Below are positions 32,901-42,604 of a DNA stretch of 64,000 bases, piece by piece. A program made the position numbers and the translations under genes. The notes beneath the pieces are model-generated. The model saw only the letters and a list, made by a program, of their open reading frames with translations, did not search any database and was not told where the DNA came from. Where the stretch lies: assembly GCA_032717465.1 (NCBI GenBank), contig CM064670.1, forward strand, positions 11,165,118 to 11,229,117. The letters run 5' to 3'. Each line of letters begins with the position of its first letter. Positions within the stretch are counted from its first letter, which is position 1. Source of the stretch: Coenobita brevimanus. Taxonomy: Eukaryota > Arthropoda > Malacostraca > Decapoda > Coenobitidae.

Positions 32901-33678
32901 CAGAATCCACATTCTTAGAATTTAACCACTGCTCTAACAGATCTTCTTTGATTTTTGCATACTCAACATGGGATTGCTTATCTTGCTTGTAAGTTGTCCT
33001 AAATTTTACTCTATAAGCTTCAGGAACAAGCTCATAGGCCTTAAGAATCAAGCTCTTAACTACATCATAATTATCAGACTGATCCTGAGACAAAGATGCA
33101 TAAGTTACTTGAGCTTTACCGGTGAGAACAGTTTGAAGGAGTACTGGCCAATACTCCTTAGGCCAATTAAAACCTGTAGCTACCCTCTCAAACAACTGAA
33201 AATACTTTGTTAAATCAGATTCATTAAAAGGAGGGACAAGTTTAACATTTTTAACCACATCAAAATCATCAGAGCTAGATGATCCAGTTCCACCTTGTTT
33301 CATGCGATACTCATGGTCTGCCTGAATCCTGGCAAGTTCAATTTGTGCCTGAGCCCGTACCTCTGCCTCTTGAATACGAGCATTTGCCTCATTAACACGA
33401 GCCTCCTGCAGGGCTAGCTGTAACTTAGCTAATTCAATCTGCGTTTGCTCATTTCGAGGAGTTACATTAAACAAGCTTTCATTAATCATGTCAACAATCT
33501 GATCTTTAGAATGATGAGAGCGAACAACAATTCCCAATTGTTGAGCAACAAGCTTAAGTTCATTCTTTGTTCTGTTTTCTATATCACACACTGTTTGCAC
33601 ATTTGACAAAAAATCTTTGGCTTCATCAAGTGTAGAAATAGTAGCCATCATGAATATATCACAGTCACAAAATATCAA
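29881..33678 (-). CDS. Gag-protease-integrase-RT polyprotein, frameshifted at end
   Basis: 1265 codons. Residues 80-125 form a charged coiled coil. Residues 143-227 hold a capsid-like region resembling the SCAN domain (LTGKAQVTYASL, KAYELVPEAYRVKFR). A CCHC zinc knuckle is at 355-368 (CTYCSKLGHTTERC). Protease: RDTGA with Asp 457 and LLGND at 525-529. Integrase: His 685, His 692, Cys 722, Cys 725; Asp 756, Asp 815 and Glu 851 (D,D-35-E); GPYF at 989-992. Reverse transcriptase starts near 1115: LCIDYRRVN at 1166-1174 and FDLLKGYWQV with Asp 1204. From about residue 1227 the frame is shifted and the last 40 residues are nonsense. Met at residue 10 or 11 is an alternative start. No frameshift separates gag from pol. 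Confidence 0.9.
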   Translation of the reverse strand: MIFCDCDIFMMATISTLDEAKDFLSNVQTVCDIENRTKNELKLVAQQLGIVVRSHHSKDQIVDMINESLFNVTPRNEQTQIELAKLQLALQEARVNEANARIQEAEVRAQAQIELARIQADHEYRMKQGGTGSSSSDDFDVVKNVKLVPPFNESDLTKYFQLFERVATGFNWPKEYWPVLLQTVLTGKAQVTYASLSQDQSDNYDVVKSLILKAYELVPEAYRVKFRTTYKQDKQSHVEYAKIKEDLLEQWLNSKNVDSDFDKFKQMILLEDFKGCISKDVSLYLDEKRIDNLSDAAVLADEYVLTHKRYSKEKGKAESKYVASTQSTGNRKEHKDDVSQEVNTSFTSRFQKSKCTYCSKLGHTTERCFRRQRDVNKKESLNIQSIGLVSTLESSQISLTELTEPALRGNLNSHDGAPLLSSNVGDTLKSSCANFLSDGFVSPLDSNDRKSVQIYRDTGACQSLMLTSVLGSNFNSSDETVILQGVGNNYFSVPLCRVNLESGFVNGSVMVGLVETLPMSGVTFLLGNDIGGSQVCPAPQLSSEPVAASQDCDVPDVFPACAVTRAKSKVTGDLEDNDDDDVILADTFLANLDHSPDEAVPRSVDNLSRQELVELQVADPELKGLANSAYSEEESAGASTCYYVKSGVLMRKWRPPTASADCEWEVVHQVVIPRVCRQDIIRVAHDSSLAGHLGVRKTVARILKHFYWPGIFRDVSWYCKSCHTCQVVGKCNQTEKVAPLVPIPPFEAPFTRVLVDIVGPLPKTSSGFSYVLTMIDMATRYPEAIPLRNISAKNVVKEMLGFFTKFGLPKEVQSDRGSNFMSNVFKQSLKELGITQITSSAYHPQTQGALERHHQTLKSMLKKYCLEHQKDWDKGLPFVVFAARESPNESLGFSPFELLFGHEVRGPLKLLKECWLSEEDDVNLLEYVMKFKERLSTALQLARENLGAAQEKMKTWYDKKSRLRHFQPGDQVLILLPVHGQPLQAKFSGPYFVEKKLSDVNYVIATPDRRKSKQLCHINMLKLYHKRDENNPVCTVAVPPESASEALPCSMSLSDSLGKNPDIMNDLQTKLSHLPPKERQEFSALLQEYPQVFRATPGRTTVLMHDVDVGDAKPIKLPPYRVNPVKVPLIQKELGYLLDHKMIEPCQSEWSSPVTLVPKPGGSQRLCIDYRRVNQITKTDTYPLPRVEDCIDKIGKARYISKFDLLKGYWQVPMTERAREISCFVTLGKAFCMFCNAVWYEECTSHISEAHECCNRGFGRVCCLY

Positions 33679-33708
33679 ACAATATCCTTATGATAATATC
33701 CTGAATAT

Positions 33709-33726
33709 CCTGATATGAGGTCGCCA
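33709..33726 (-). promoter_or_regulatory. Candidate tRNA primer-binding site
   Basis: Read on the minus strand, TGGCGACCTCATATCAGG begins six bases inside the 5' LTR. It starts with TGG, complementary to a tRNA CCA end. The tRNA was not identified. Confidence 0.6.
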
Positions 33727-33732
33727 AATTTA

Positions 33733-34521
33733 TGTTACGGAACGGAGAAAGATAACGTACACTTTAAGTGAGAATGCTAAAAATCACTACTGTCCCGTAA
33801 AGTTCCAGGTTCAAAACAAAAGAGTTAGGTAAAATTACAAGTTAAAGTTTAATGCTCAAACTAAGAACAAAACATTCAGAACTCATAAGGATAATGTAAT
33901 GGCAAAAACAGGTTAAATATATGGTTAACTGCAATAGCCTCTATTAACACGAAATTAGCAAGAGCAAATTTTATCTAAGTCAGCCCTGATAAAATGAGAT
34001 ACCAGATAATACTCAGTGAATGCCAGATAAATAATTACAGATACAAACTATTATCAAAAATGACTGACATAAAGAACCCCACACGAATTACAAAAACTTC
34101 ACTAGGCCTACAAATTAAACTTATGCTATACAGTACAAGAAAAAATGCAACAACAGTTATACTCAAATTACACACAGCTGCTAGATGGTTGGAGACTTCT
34201 TGAGCACTCACAATAATAATATCTGTACAGGGGAGGACAGAGATGTGAACAAAATGAGGAGCAGATCTAAGTGGCCATGATGCAGAGACTGAGCTCATTA
34301 TATAGGGGCCAGCAGAGCCTGATACAACTTGTAAGCAGGACGCGCAAATGAAGCCATGGGGACAAAGAGCTGATAATCCCGCTCTAAGCAACAGAGAGAA
34401 CGACTTACTCTACTATAACGGTAGAAGGGGGAACTGAGGCAGAACACGCTCGTGATCAAACATGCAGCATACTGTGCGTTAAAATTACACAAAGGATGAT
34501 GAAATCATAGGCTATGTAACA
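33733..34521 (-). repeat. 5' LTR
   Basis: 789 bp, the partner of 28235-29023. As the element reads leftward, this copy carries the promoter: a TATATAA box at 34298-34304 (minus). The near-identity of the LTRs indicates a recent insertion. Confidence 0.93.
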
Positions 34522-34572
34522 ATTTATATTTATATATATATATTTATATATTTATATTTATATATATATTTA

Positions 34573-34620
<48 letters not shown>
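34522..34620 (+). repeat. (TA)n microsatellite at LTR-element junction
   Basis: A TTTATATA-rich run becoming pure (TA)n at 34577-34617. A matching (AT)n with two GAT interruptions lies at 28174-28234 on the other side, so the target was probably an AT repeat. Confidence 0.9.
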
Positions 34621-34621
<1 letters not shown>

Positions 34622-35079
34622 TATTCACACGATAGGGCAGGTGGGGTCCTGGTGGACCCCAGTGACATTTAGTGCAATGTCACTCCTTAATCGTGCAAGA
34701 TTTTTTGCTCAAATTTTATGAGGATATAAAATAACCATCTACAATAAAAGTCATGAGAGGCCAGGCTGTGAAAGTAAACAATGGCTTAATGGCAACATTT
34801 TAAAAACATGCTGGGGTCTGCAGGGACCCCATTTGCCCACGAAGGGTTAAGTGGTGTTCATTGTCTGTGTACATGCTAGATGTGTACCGTGTGGGTTGGC
34901 AATGTTGGTTATATATAGCACTACTATTATCACAGATCCCAGGCTCAAGTAGGACTTGGCAGTGGATATATATTTCATTAAGACAGGCAAATAAGATCTT
35001 CCACAAGGCCCACTGACGTCGTAAAAACACATCTGTTAGTGCAGGACACCAGTCTGACCTAGACTGTAGTCAGTTATAC

Positions 35080-35318
35080 ATCTACTTATCTACCTGTTTA
35101 TAGCCAGACGCCTCAATCTTGTAAGGGGTGGCCACAGACAAACAACCTCCATGTCATCCTGTCCTTTGTCTTAGGCTGTCCTCCCACTAACTCACACCCT
35201 CCTTTCTCATATATCTATCCACCTCATCTCTCCGGCTCATCCTCGCTCTTCCCTTCGCTCTCCCCCCCTCAATCTCACATACACTCCTCTTATCAGTCTT
35301 TCATTTTCGGAGAGGATG
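35080..35318 (-). pseudogene. RTE-like LINE 3' end, copy 2
   Basis: Begins at a TCTACTTATCTACC tail remnant, then TAGCCAGACGCCTCAATC and GTAAGGGGTGGCCACAGAC. It parallels the 3' terminus of the element at 24068-26178 up to CAGTCTTTCATT. It is heavily 5'-truncated. Confidence 0.7.
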
Positions 35319-35539
35319 GTTGATAGGTCATTAAGCATCAAATCGGTGACGTGTGAAGAATATCAGCATCTGTGAAGAGTTGGGAGACTTCTAGACCTCA
35401 GTGAACAAGCTGTCTAGTTCAGGGGTTCATATGCATTTTTTATTTTATTGATTTTTCTTTCTTCCATCTTTCGCATAGGACACTCCTTCCCTCACAGTCC
35501 ACATTCCGGAAAAAAAGACTTTCACGCTTTATTTGCTCT

Positions 35540-35712
35540 AACTTAATTAATATTGGCACCTCTCCCTATTTAATGCTGAGATTTAAGAAGAGATTATCAT
35601 TGGACTACGGTGCTGGTCACGAAGAGGTGCTATGGAAACGATATAGAGCCATAACATTTTTTATTATGCCACTGAGCTACCGAAAATAAGCCTCGAAAGG
35701 ACGAAATTCTGT
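35540..35712 (-). repeat. tRNA-like SINE (family 2), copy c
   Basis: Shares GGCACCTCTCCCTATTTAAT, GGTGCTGGTCACGAAGAGG, ATAGAGCCATAACATT, CCACTGAGCTACCG and CGAAAGGACGAAATTC with the family. Confidence 0.65.
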
Positions 35713-35784
35713 ACCAAATTATAGTAGTGCTATATTACTATCATTATTATCATTATTATTATCATCATTATTATTATTATTACC

Positions 35785-36330
35785 AGCCACGACAGCGAAG
35801 CTGGTACTGTTTTCAGTTTGCCTGTGCGCGTGTCTGTGTATCTGTTAGCGTGATAACTTCGCAACAGCTCAAGATATTATAACCAAATTTTGCAGGTATG
35901 TAAGAGGGAAAAAAATCGATCACGAGTTCAGAACTGGTGAAATTAGGTCACGGTCTGTGTGTCTGTTACCATGATAACTTCGCAATCGCTCAAGATACCG
36001 TTACAAAATTTTACAGGTGTGTAGTAGGGATGATAATATCCAATGAGTATTGTTTTCAGTTTGTCTGTGTGTCTCTGTGTGTCTGTTAGCACGATAACTT
36101 CGCAACCGCTCAAAATACCGTCACAAAAATTTACAGGTGTGTAGTGGGGATGCAAATCTCCTGTGAGTTCGAAATCGGTGAAAGTAGGTCAAGGTCCGTG
36201 TGTCTGTTACCACGATCACTTTGCAATCGCTCAAGAAATCGTAAAAAAAAAAAAAAAATACAGGTGTTTTATAGGGATGAAAACCTCCTACGAGTTCGAA
36301 ATTGCCTAAAATAGGTCAAGGTCAAGGTCA
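35785..36330 (+). repeat. Tandem repeat, about 115-bp subunits
   Basis: At least four diverged units, each with GTGTGTCTGTTA, then ACTTCGCAA[C/T]CGCTCAA, a run like AAATTTTACAGGTGTGTAG, GGGATG and GAGTTCGAAATCGGTGAAA. Adjacent units alternate TTAGC and TTACC after CTG, suggesting a roughly 230-bp higher-order dimer. Related single units occur at about 43270-43460 and 44985-45140. Confidence 0.7.
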
Positions 36331-36401
36331 TATTCCGAGCTACGCTAGATATATATATATATCGGCCAGCGATTGGTGTGAGTCCCCCCTCGGGGGGGCC
36401 T

Positions 36402-36408
36402 CTTGTTG

Positions 36409-36451
<43 letters not shown>

Positions 36452-36540
36452 CATTAGTGGTAGTAGTAGTATTTGTAGCAGTAGTAGTAGTAGTTGTTGT
36501 TGTTGTTTTTGTTGTTGTTGAATCCTGCATAACCTAAAAC
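36402..36540 (+). repeat. (TTG)n/(TTA)n/(TAG)n microsatellite
   Basis: A compound trinucleotide run that ends at the 5' truncation point of the LINE copy starting near 36541. Confidence 0.9.
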
Positions 36541-37212
36541 ATGCTTGGAGTTTCATTCACTCGGGACTTGGGAGATCATATTGCATCTCTTGTAAAATCT
36601 GCTTCAAAGAGATTAGGTGTGCTAAGCCGACTCCGTACCTTCTTTTCCCCTGCACAGTTGTTGACTTTATACACGGGTTTTATTCGCCCCTGTGTAGAGT
36701 ACAACTCTCATGTGTGGGGAGGCTCCCCACATACAGCTATTCTCAATAGAGAAGAGTCAAAGTCTTTATGTCTCATTAACTCTCCTCCTCTTATTGGCTC
36801 CCTTCAACCTCTGTCTCTTCGCCACACTGTTGCATCTTTATCTCTTTTCTCTCGCTACTTCAGTGGTCACCGCTCCTCTGAACTGTCTGCTTGCATCCTT
36901 CCACCTCTACGACTGGTGCGTAGCACCCATCTAGCAACAAATTCTCATCCTTTTTCTGTCCAACTCTCTAATGCAAGAGTTAACCGTTACTCCCAGTCCT
37001 TCATTTATGCAACAGGTCAACTCTGGAACTGTCTCCCTCTGTCTGTATTTCTTACTTCCTATGATCTCCAGTCATTCAAATGCAGTGTGCCCAGGCATCT
37101 CGAAATGAACAGAACTTGAATTTGGCTCTCTTTTGTATTTTTTTTTTTTTCTAAGAAGGAACGGTTTGCGGGCTCCTGGCCTTTGGTTCCTTCTCTCTTG
37201 CATAAAAAAAGT
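36541..37212 (+). pseudogene. Jockey-like LINE 3' end, second copy
   Basis: An open frame 36541-37119 encodes the C-terminal 192 residues of the same protein as at 21834-22415: LGVLSRLRTFFSPAQLL, GFIRPCVEYNSHVWGG and SYDLQSFKCSV. It is about 80% similar by eye. The 3'UTR shares TTGAATTTG and GGCCTTTGGTTCCTTCT. It ends in CATAAAAAAA near 37208, followed by a (TTG)n tract. The reverse transcriptase palm is absent through 5' truncation. Confidence 0.85.
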
Positions 37213-37214
37213 AG

Positions 37215-37465
37215 TTTTGATGTTGTTGTTGTTGCTGTTGTTGTTGTTGTTGTCGTTGTTGCTGTCGTCTTCGTCGTCGTCGTGGTTTTGGTGGTAGTCG
37301 TAGCCCCAGGTTCATCTGTAATGTAAACCCGGTGGACTGTAGGCTGAAGCTGCCCTCCTGCAGTCCACCATCCACCTATTGGAAGATAGGAAGAAAGCTG
37401 AGGGACGTTTGTATCACCAAGCAGTGGAGCCACTTGGTTATATCGTTGCCACCCCAAGTTAGGGT
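37215..37465 (-). repeat. Trinucleotide-tailed SINE (family 3), copy c
   Basis: On the minus strand the body runs from about 37465 to 37303 and the CAA/ACG/ACC tail occupies 37302-37215. Its 5' stem is ATAACCAAG with CTTGGTGAT, where other copies have CCGG/CCGG-type pairs. Confidence 0.65.
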
Positions 37466-37469
37466 AAAA

Positions 37470-38435
37470 CAACTATATGTATCGGGAATGCAGGATTTTA
37501 CTAGCGTGACTGAGGCCACCGACACTCAGGGTCACGGACGCTACTATATTTTTTTTTTTTTTCCCCTAACAAAAGATTCCCAATCAACTGTAGCTCAATT
37601 GATGGAAAATGTTAGGTTTGAGGTTAGTCCTGACTAGTAAACAAGTAGACTCATTACTGCCTCATTACTACGGTAAAGCTCACTGAATTTCGTGTAACCA
37701 TAAATTTGTATTCTGTTTGTGAGGGCATTCCGGTTCAGTTAGATGAAAACAAATGGTCCACACCATATCTCAGCTAAAGGAGCCTTACAGACTCTTAAAC
37801 GTTAGAGACTTCCTGGAAAAGTAATGATGCTATCCCGTACGACAGAAGACAGGGGCGGTTATCTGCATTATGAGGAGGTTCAAAGTAGTTTTTCCTTTCT
37901 TATTTGTTGTTACACGCATAAAATTATACCCAAGTATGGCGCTGACAAGGTTACACGTGACGGCGCTGTGCATTCTGGGTGGAACTAAGCAGCTTCACAG
38001 TTCGCCACGGGGCCAGACCTCCTTCAATTTCCCTGCATCTGGCTGTGGGGAAGGACTTTGGTCCAACCCTGGCCAGGCACCCTCGATCACAAGGGGACGC
38101 CATTTCCCTGCATGGCATTTGCTCTAAACTTTACCTGTAGGATTATCTCATCTTAGTCGTGAAATATCGTGAACTTCATCTCTGCACCAAAATCTCTGTT
38201 TTCCCCTTCCTCTCATTCCATCTGGAGGTTGTCACCCTTGTATCCCAAACCCCACTATCTTCATTAAGCTTCAGGCCAATTCCACCAGCCTATCTTCATG
38301 TTCTTTGATCCCAGATCATCTTCGTTCACGCATCCTACTATTGCAAGCCACCTTCCCTCATAGACTCTTTCACTCCCCTACAACTTCTCTCGACCAATCT
38401 ACGTCGCTCTTATGCGGTTTTCCCCTCCTCCCCAA
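37470..38435. other. No gene seen
   Basis: Contains a T run at 37550-37561 and a GC-richer stretch at 37930-38110 that stays open on the plus strand but has no splice or domain support. Confidence 0.4.
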
Positions 38436-38720
38436 ACTTTAGCACATCCACCTGGCAGCTAGAACTTCCTGGTTCGAGCCCCGGACCGGTAAGACTTGGC
38501 AAAGTTTGCTCCCCTTTATCCTTCTTAACCACGCAGTGCTAGCATGGACCTGGATATCTATCTATATCTATATACCTAGGCTGCTTCCCCCAAGGAAAGG
38601 GAAGTAGCCGAGACAGGACGACACACTCCCCATTTACTCATCCATTCAAACACATTCATTCGCATCTTAGCCCCAAAAGGGAGAACGGACAGATCCTCAC
38701 CGAACCACACCGCACAAGGG
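38436..38720 (+). repeat. tRNA-derived SINE-like sequence
   Basis: TTAGCACATCCACCTGGCAG is followed by CCTGGTTCGAGCCCCGG, with a perfect B-box core GGTTCGAGCCC. It continues through a (TCTA)-rich spacer and GGCTGCTTCCCCCAAGG. A similar B-box fragment (TTGTTCGAGCCCCGTCC) lies near 62575. It is unlikely to be a functional tRNA because the A-box half is degenerate. Confidence 0.4.
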
Positions 38721-39520
38721 TCAACTGTGCAATGCAGTCAGTGACATCAGCAGCAGGGCCCAACAGCAGAGCTGTTTTACCCCTGCCACATCATAACAGA
38801 CTCATCCCCTTACCTGCACCTGGATATAAAATCGAATATTCCAGATAATATTCTAAGGAAAGACTGGGGATTCGGAAAAAAAAAAAATAATAATTTGTTT
38901 CTATATCCCCTGTGCTGTCGATAGTTATTAACAAGTGCTCGTGGGCCCTTTGTGCCCTCTCGCACTTGCTCCTGCAGAGGGCTCTCGCACTGCGCGCTCG
39001 CTTTCTTGTGCTTTGCACTCATTTCCTCATGCTTCTCACTCGTTTCCTCATACTTCGCGCGTGCGTTGCGATCATTTCAGGTAATCCAAGTCACGTTTGT
39101 GTGCTGATCTAGTCTAACGTTGTCACGTGGATTTTCTGCAGATAACCAATTGATTGTGTTATTTGCAGCTTCAGGAATTGGTGCGATTTGAATGTGTAAT
39201 TTCGGCTGCTCAAAATACACACACGCACGGACACATGGCTACTGCTATAGTATATTAGATATAAAGCCATCATAAACTCTATGGTGAATGCAATCCTAAT
39301 TTCACGCACTCACGCCGAGAGCGGTGTTTTTTGGTCAAACTTTGATCGCTCATTAAATATGGTAAAATTTTTCAATCGTGATGGGACCATTTTTTTTTTT
39401 TTTTTTTTTCACATCAGCGATTTTTTTGCGATTTTTTTTTGCCAATTTTGGTGCGATTTGCATGTGTAGTTTCGGCAGCCCAAAATACACTATATAGTAT
39501 ATTAGATTTTAAGTCATTTT
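38721..39520 (+). other. No gene; diverged direct repeat
   Basis: A block with GGTGCGATTTGAATGTGTAA, TTTCGGCTGCTCAAAATACA and AGTATATTAGAT (39178-39260) recurs at 39449-39508. Poly-T runs lie at 39391-39408. No exon seen. Confidence 0.5.
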
Positions 39521-39603
39521 CCTTCATTCACAAACTTACTTGTATGAGGGACGACAGATTCCAGGAAATGTGGTGCGGTGATTCTATGCAGTGGGCGTAT
39601 GAC

Positions 39604-39717
39604 CTGTATCCACGACATATTCCTGGCGGCCACCTCCTCCCACACCACCACCCATAGCACCAAGGCCGCCCACACCGCCCGCATCACTCCCATGGGTAGC
39701 CTCTTCCAGTAGTCCAT
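39604..39717 (-). CDS. Possible first exon with signal peptide
   Basis: On the minus strand an ATG at 39717 opens 38 codons: basic MDYWKRLP, a hydrophobic core (AVWAALVLWVVVW), then EEVAARNMSWIQ with a plausible signal-peptidase site after VAA. It ends at a donor-like CAG|GTCATA (intron from 39603) in phase 0. The ATG context is CCTATGG. Later Met residues (residue 9 or 12) are alternative starts. No downstream exon was found to its left. Short hydrophobic frames arise by chance, so this is tentative and the protein is unknown. Confidence 0.3.
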
Positions 39718-39719
39718 AG

Positions 39720-40229
39720 GACGATAGCAAGATTTTAGAATACCTTTTCAGAATACAAGGGTTATATACATTTTCCTATATTTTAGTGTTCGTACATTTC
39801 TGGACGACTGATCGCTCTCTGATTTCCATACTAGGGGTAAATGGTGTAACTGAATTGTCTAGTTGGTGATTCAGTACAGAACCTGGTAATCAATTAAATT
39901 AAAAGAGCTGGGAACCACGTATGGACAAGTCACTGGCAAACTACTTATTTAAAGCACATCATAAACATTGTGGATAATGTATGCATTCTGAAAACTGCCT
40001 TCTGTGGTTTGTTTTTGTCCCATCAGAAATTACAAATTTGTTACAAATATCTCTTACACACCACTGCATGCATTTGCATGCAGTATTATATATTCTGTGC
40101 GAATACAGAAACACATGTGAGAGAATAATTAAACTCTTAACAGCAAATGTTTTGATCAGTCCTGCGACTGTGAACCATTGGCGTCCTCAGGGTAAGGGAT
40201 GAAAACTGACTCGTGATTCCACTCCTTCC
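39720..40229. other. No gene seen
   Basis: AT-rich unique sequence. Confidence 0.4.
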
Positions 40230-40499
40230 CCTACATGAGAGTTAACTGGATGGGCAAAAATCAGCAGCAGGAGAATGAATCAGTAAATGAAGACACATTA
40301 TCATATTAGGGACGACTCAGTAACAAGAGACAAACCAGGGGGAGCAAATCAGCAGGGGAGTGACGAATCAGCAATGGAAGGGCGATCAGAGAGGACGAGT
40401 AAGTATAAGCGAGGCACTAATACAAATGGGACAGTATGAGGTGAGGGAAGCCAGAGTGTGGTGTTCAGTGGTTGTCAGGAAACAGTATAAACAAGAGGC

Positions 40500-40649
40500 A
40501 CGAGGTGTGCAGGTGGGGAAAGAGGAGGGGAGGAGCCGGGGGGAGGGGAGAGGTAGGGAAGTGAGAGAGGAAGCGGGAGAAGGGAAAGGAAGAAGCGTGG
40601 AATGTGAACGAGGGGAGGGAGGGAAGTTGACATGAGAGGGGAAATGGAG

Positions 40650-40709
<60 letters not shown>

Positions 40710-40760
40710 GACGTTGGGGGGAAGGGGATGGTTGTGAGGGAGGATGATGATGATGTGTGA
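40500..40760 (+). repeat. Polypurine tract with (GA)n
   Basis: G/A-rich plus strand with pure (GA)n at 40654-40705. Confidence 0.9.
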
Positions 40761-40789
40761 TGTGCAAGAAAGCAAAACATGTGCTCTGA

Positions 40790-41820
40790 TGGTGGGATGT
40801 ACAGGTATGGTGTGATGTAATGGTGTGATATGAGAATGCTGGTTTGATCTGATGGTGGTAGTGTGAGACTGTGGTGAAGAGGTGTGGTGTGGCGTACTGC
40901 GGTGGTTGAGGTTGTGAGGATGTGGTGTGAGGGCGTAGGGTGCTAGATTGTGCTGTGTGAATGTGGCGTAGGATCAGAGAAGGTGACTGTTTGTTAGACC
41001 TGGTATGATCGTGTGGTGTGGTACGTGGGTATGTGATGTGTTGCGTGGCTGTGTGATGCAGAGTGTGGTGCGGTGTGCTGGAATGTGGTGTGATGTGGTG
41101 AATGGGTCTGTGGTATGGTGTGTAGGCGTGTTATGTGGCGTGTGTGGGTTGTAATGTAGTGAGCGGGTATGTGGTATGGCATGTATGTGGAAAGGTGCCT
41201 GCGTGTGTCATAATGTTGGGGTGTGATGTGGTGTGTTGATGTGTGGTGTCGTATATGTGGAATACGGGTGCGTGGTATAGTGTGTGTGGTGTGGTGTGTG
41301 AGTGTGGTATGGTGAGATGTGTGCGCATGAGATTTGAAGTGTGGATATGTGGTGTGTTGTACGTGGGATATGGTGTGTTGATGTGTGGATATGTGGCGCG
41401 GTTTGTGGGTATGTAGTGTGTTGTGTGGGTAAGTAATGCGTTGTGTGGATATATAGGGTGTTGTGTTAGTATTGTGATGTGGATAAGTGGTTTGCGTGTG
41501 GACGTGTGGTGTGGTGAGAGGATATGTGATGTGTTGTGTCGGAATGTGGTGTGGTATGGTTTGTGAGTAGCCTATTTGGTGTGGTGCTATGTGGTGTGGT
41601 GCTATGTAGTGTGGTGTGTTTTGAGGGTAGTCTATCTGGTTTGGCGCTATGTGTAGTGGTGTGGTTTGTTGCTAGCCTGGGTGGAGTGGTATGGTTTGTG
41701 GGTATTCTATGTGGTATGGTGTGGTTAGTGGGTTGGCTATGTGGTATGCTGCTACGTGGTGTAGCTCCACGTAGTATGGTATGACGTGGTGCTATGTCGT
41801 GCTACGTGATGTGTGTGCGA
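40790..41820 (+). repeat. Degenerate TGTGGTG minisatellite, about 1 kb
   Basis: Diverged units of GTGTGGTATGTGGGTATGTG and TGTGATGTG over about 1 kb. Around 41570-41810 a longer unit with CTATGTGGTGTGGTGCTATG and GTTTGTGGGTA appears. Confidence 0.8.
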
Positions 41821-41948
41821 GAATCAAGCCGTACCAACGACACAGGGGGTGAGGGATGGACAAAGTTACAATGGCTGTGTCAGTGCTTAGAAAGAGATTA
41901 TCATTATTCACCTTGATTTACAGACCTCAAGTATAAGTGTGACCACGA

Positions 41949-42232
<284 letters not shown>

Positions 42233-42604
42233 TCCCAGTTCCATTTTTTTCATTCAATACTGGGTAAAGAGTTAATTATCTATTCGTACAACCGTATCTC
42301 TACAGTTAAAACTGCAGATGGAGTGAGAAAGATAAATTTAAAACTGCATTCTTCTTTATCTGCGTGCATGGGAGGGACTGCATTTTAATATGTTGGTGGG
42401 GAGAGAGGTAGGAGTGGTGATGATGATCGTGATGATGAATTTACTAATCTATCTTTTTGGCTTTGTGTTATTTTTGCTGGAGAATAAATTAACCTAGTGG
42501 CTCTCAAACGAAAGAATTCAGCCGCCATTAATCTCTCTCTCTCTCTCTCTCTCTCCCCACTGCTGAACAAAAGTCTGACGGAAACAATAGTACAATATTC
42601 TACA

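Larger units (their letters stand above)
28235..34521 (-). mobile_element. Gmr1-like Gypsy LTR retrotransposon
   Basis: A 6287-bp element with two 789-bp LTRs starting TGTTAC and ending GTAACA. It has a candidate primer-binding site, polypurine tract, gag, protease, integrase, reverse transcriptase and RNase H. Integrase precedes reverse transcriptase in one continuous frame, the reverse of usual Ty3/Gypsy order. No envelope-like frame is seen between RNase H and the 3' LTR (about 60 bp). It lies within AT repeats, so a short target duplication cannot be confirmed: ATAT lies before 28235 and ATTT after 34521. Confidence 0.92.
28009..34850. mobile_element. piggyBac-type non-autonomous element split by an LTR element
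   Basis: The ends are TTAATCCTTCGTGGGC (from 28009) and, reverse-complemented, TTAACCCTTCGTGGGC (from 34850), 15 of 16 identical with TTAA on each side. TTAA duplication plus a CCCTT-type terminus is the signature of piggyBac elements. Subterminal palindromes follow: GGGGTCCCGGCGGACCCC near 28060 on the left, and GGGGTCCTGGTGGACCCC near 34650 and GGGGTCTGCAGGGACCCC near 34813 on the right. Subtracting the LTR element (28235-34521) leaves about 555 bp of non-coding MITE. The LTR element sits in its central (TA)n tract. Confidence 0.7.

Noticed and set aside
28231..34525. Target duplication of the LTR element
   Set aside because: Flanks are AT microsatellite (ATAT versus ATTT), so no reliable duplication can be called.
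35785..36330. CRISPR-like spaced repeats
   Set aside because: Units are contiguous and diverged without unique spacers, and the genome is eukaryotic.
37870..38127. 85-codon plus-strand frame with hydrophobic start
   Set aside because: No donor in phase and no signal-peptide cleavage context strong enough to support an exon.
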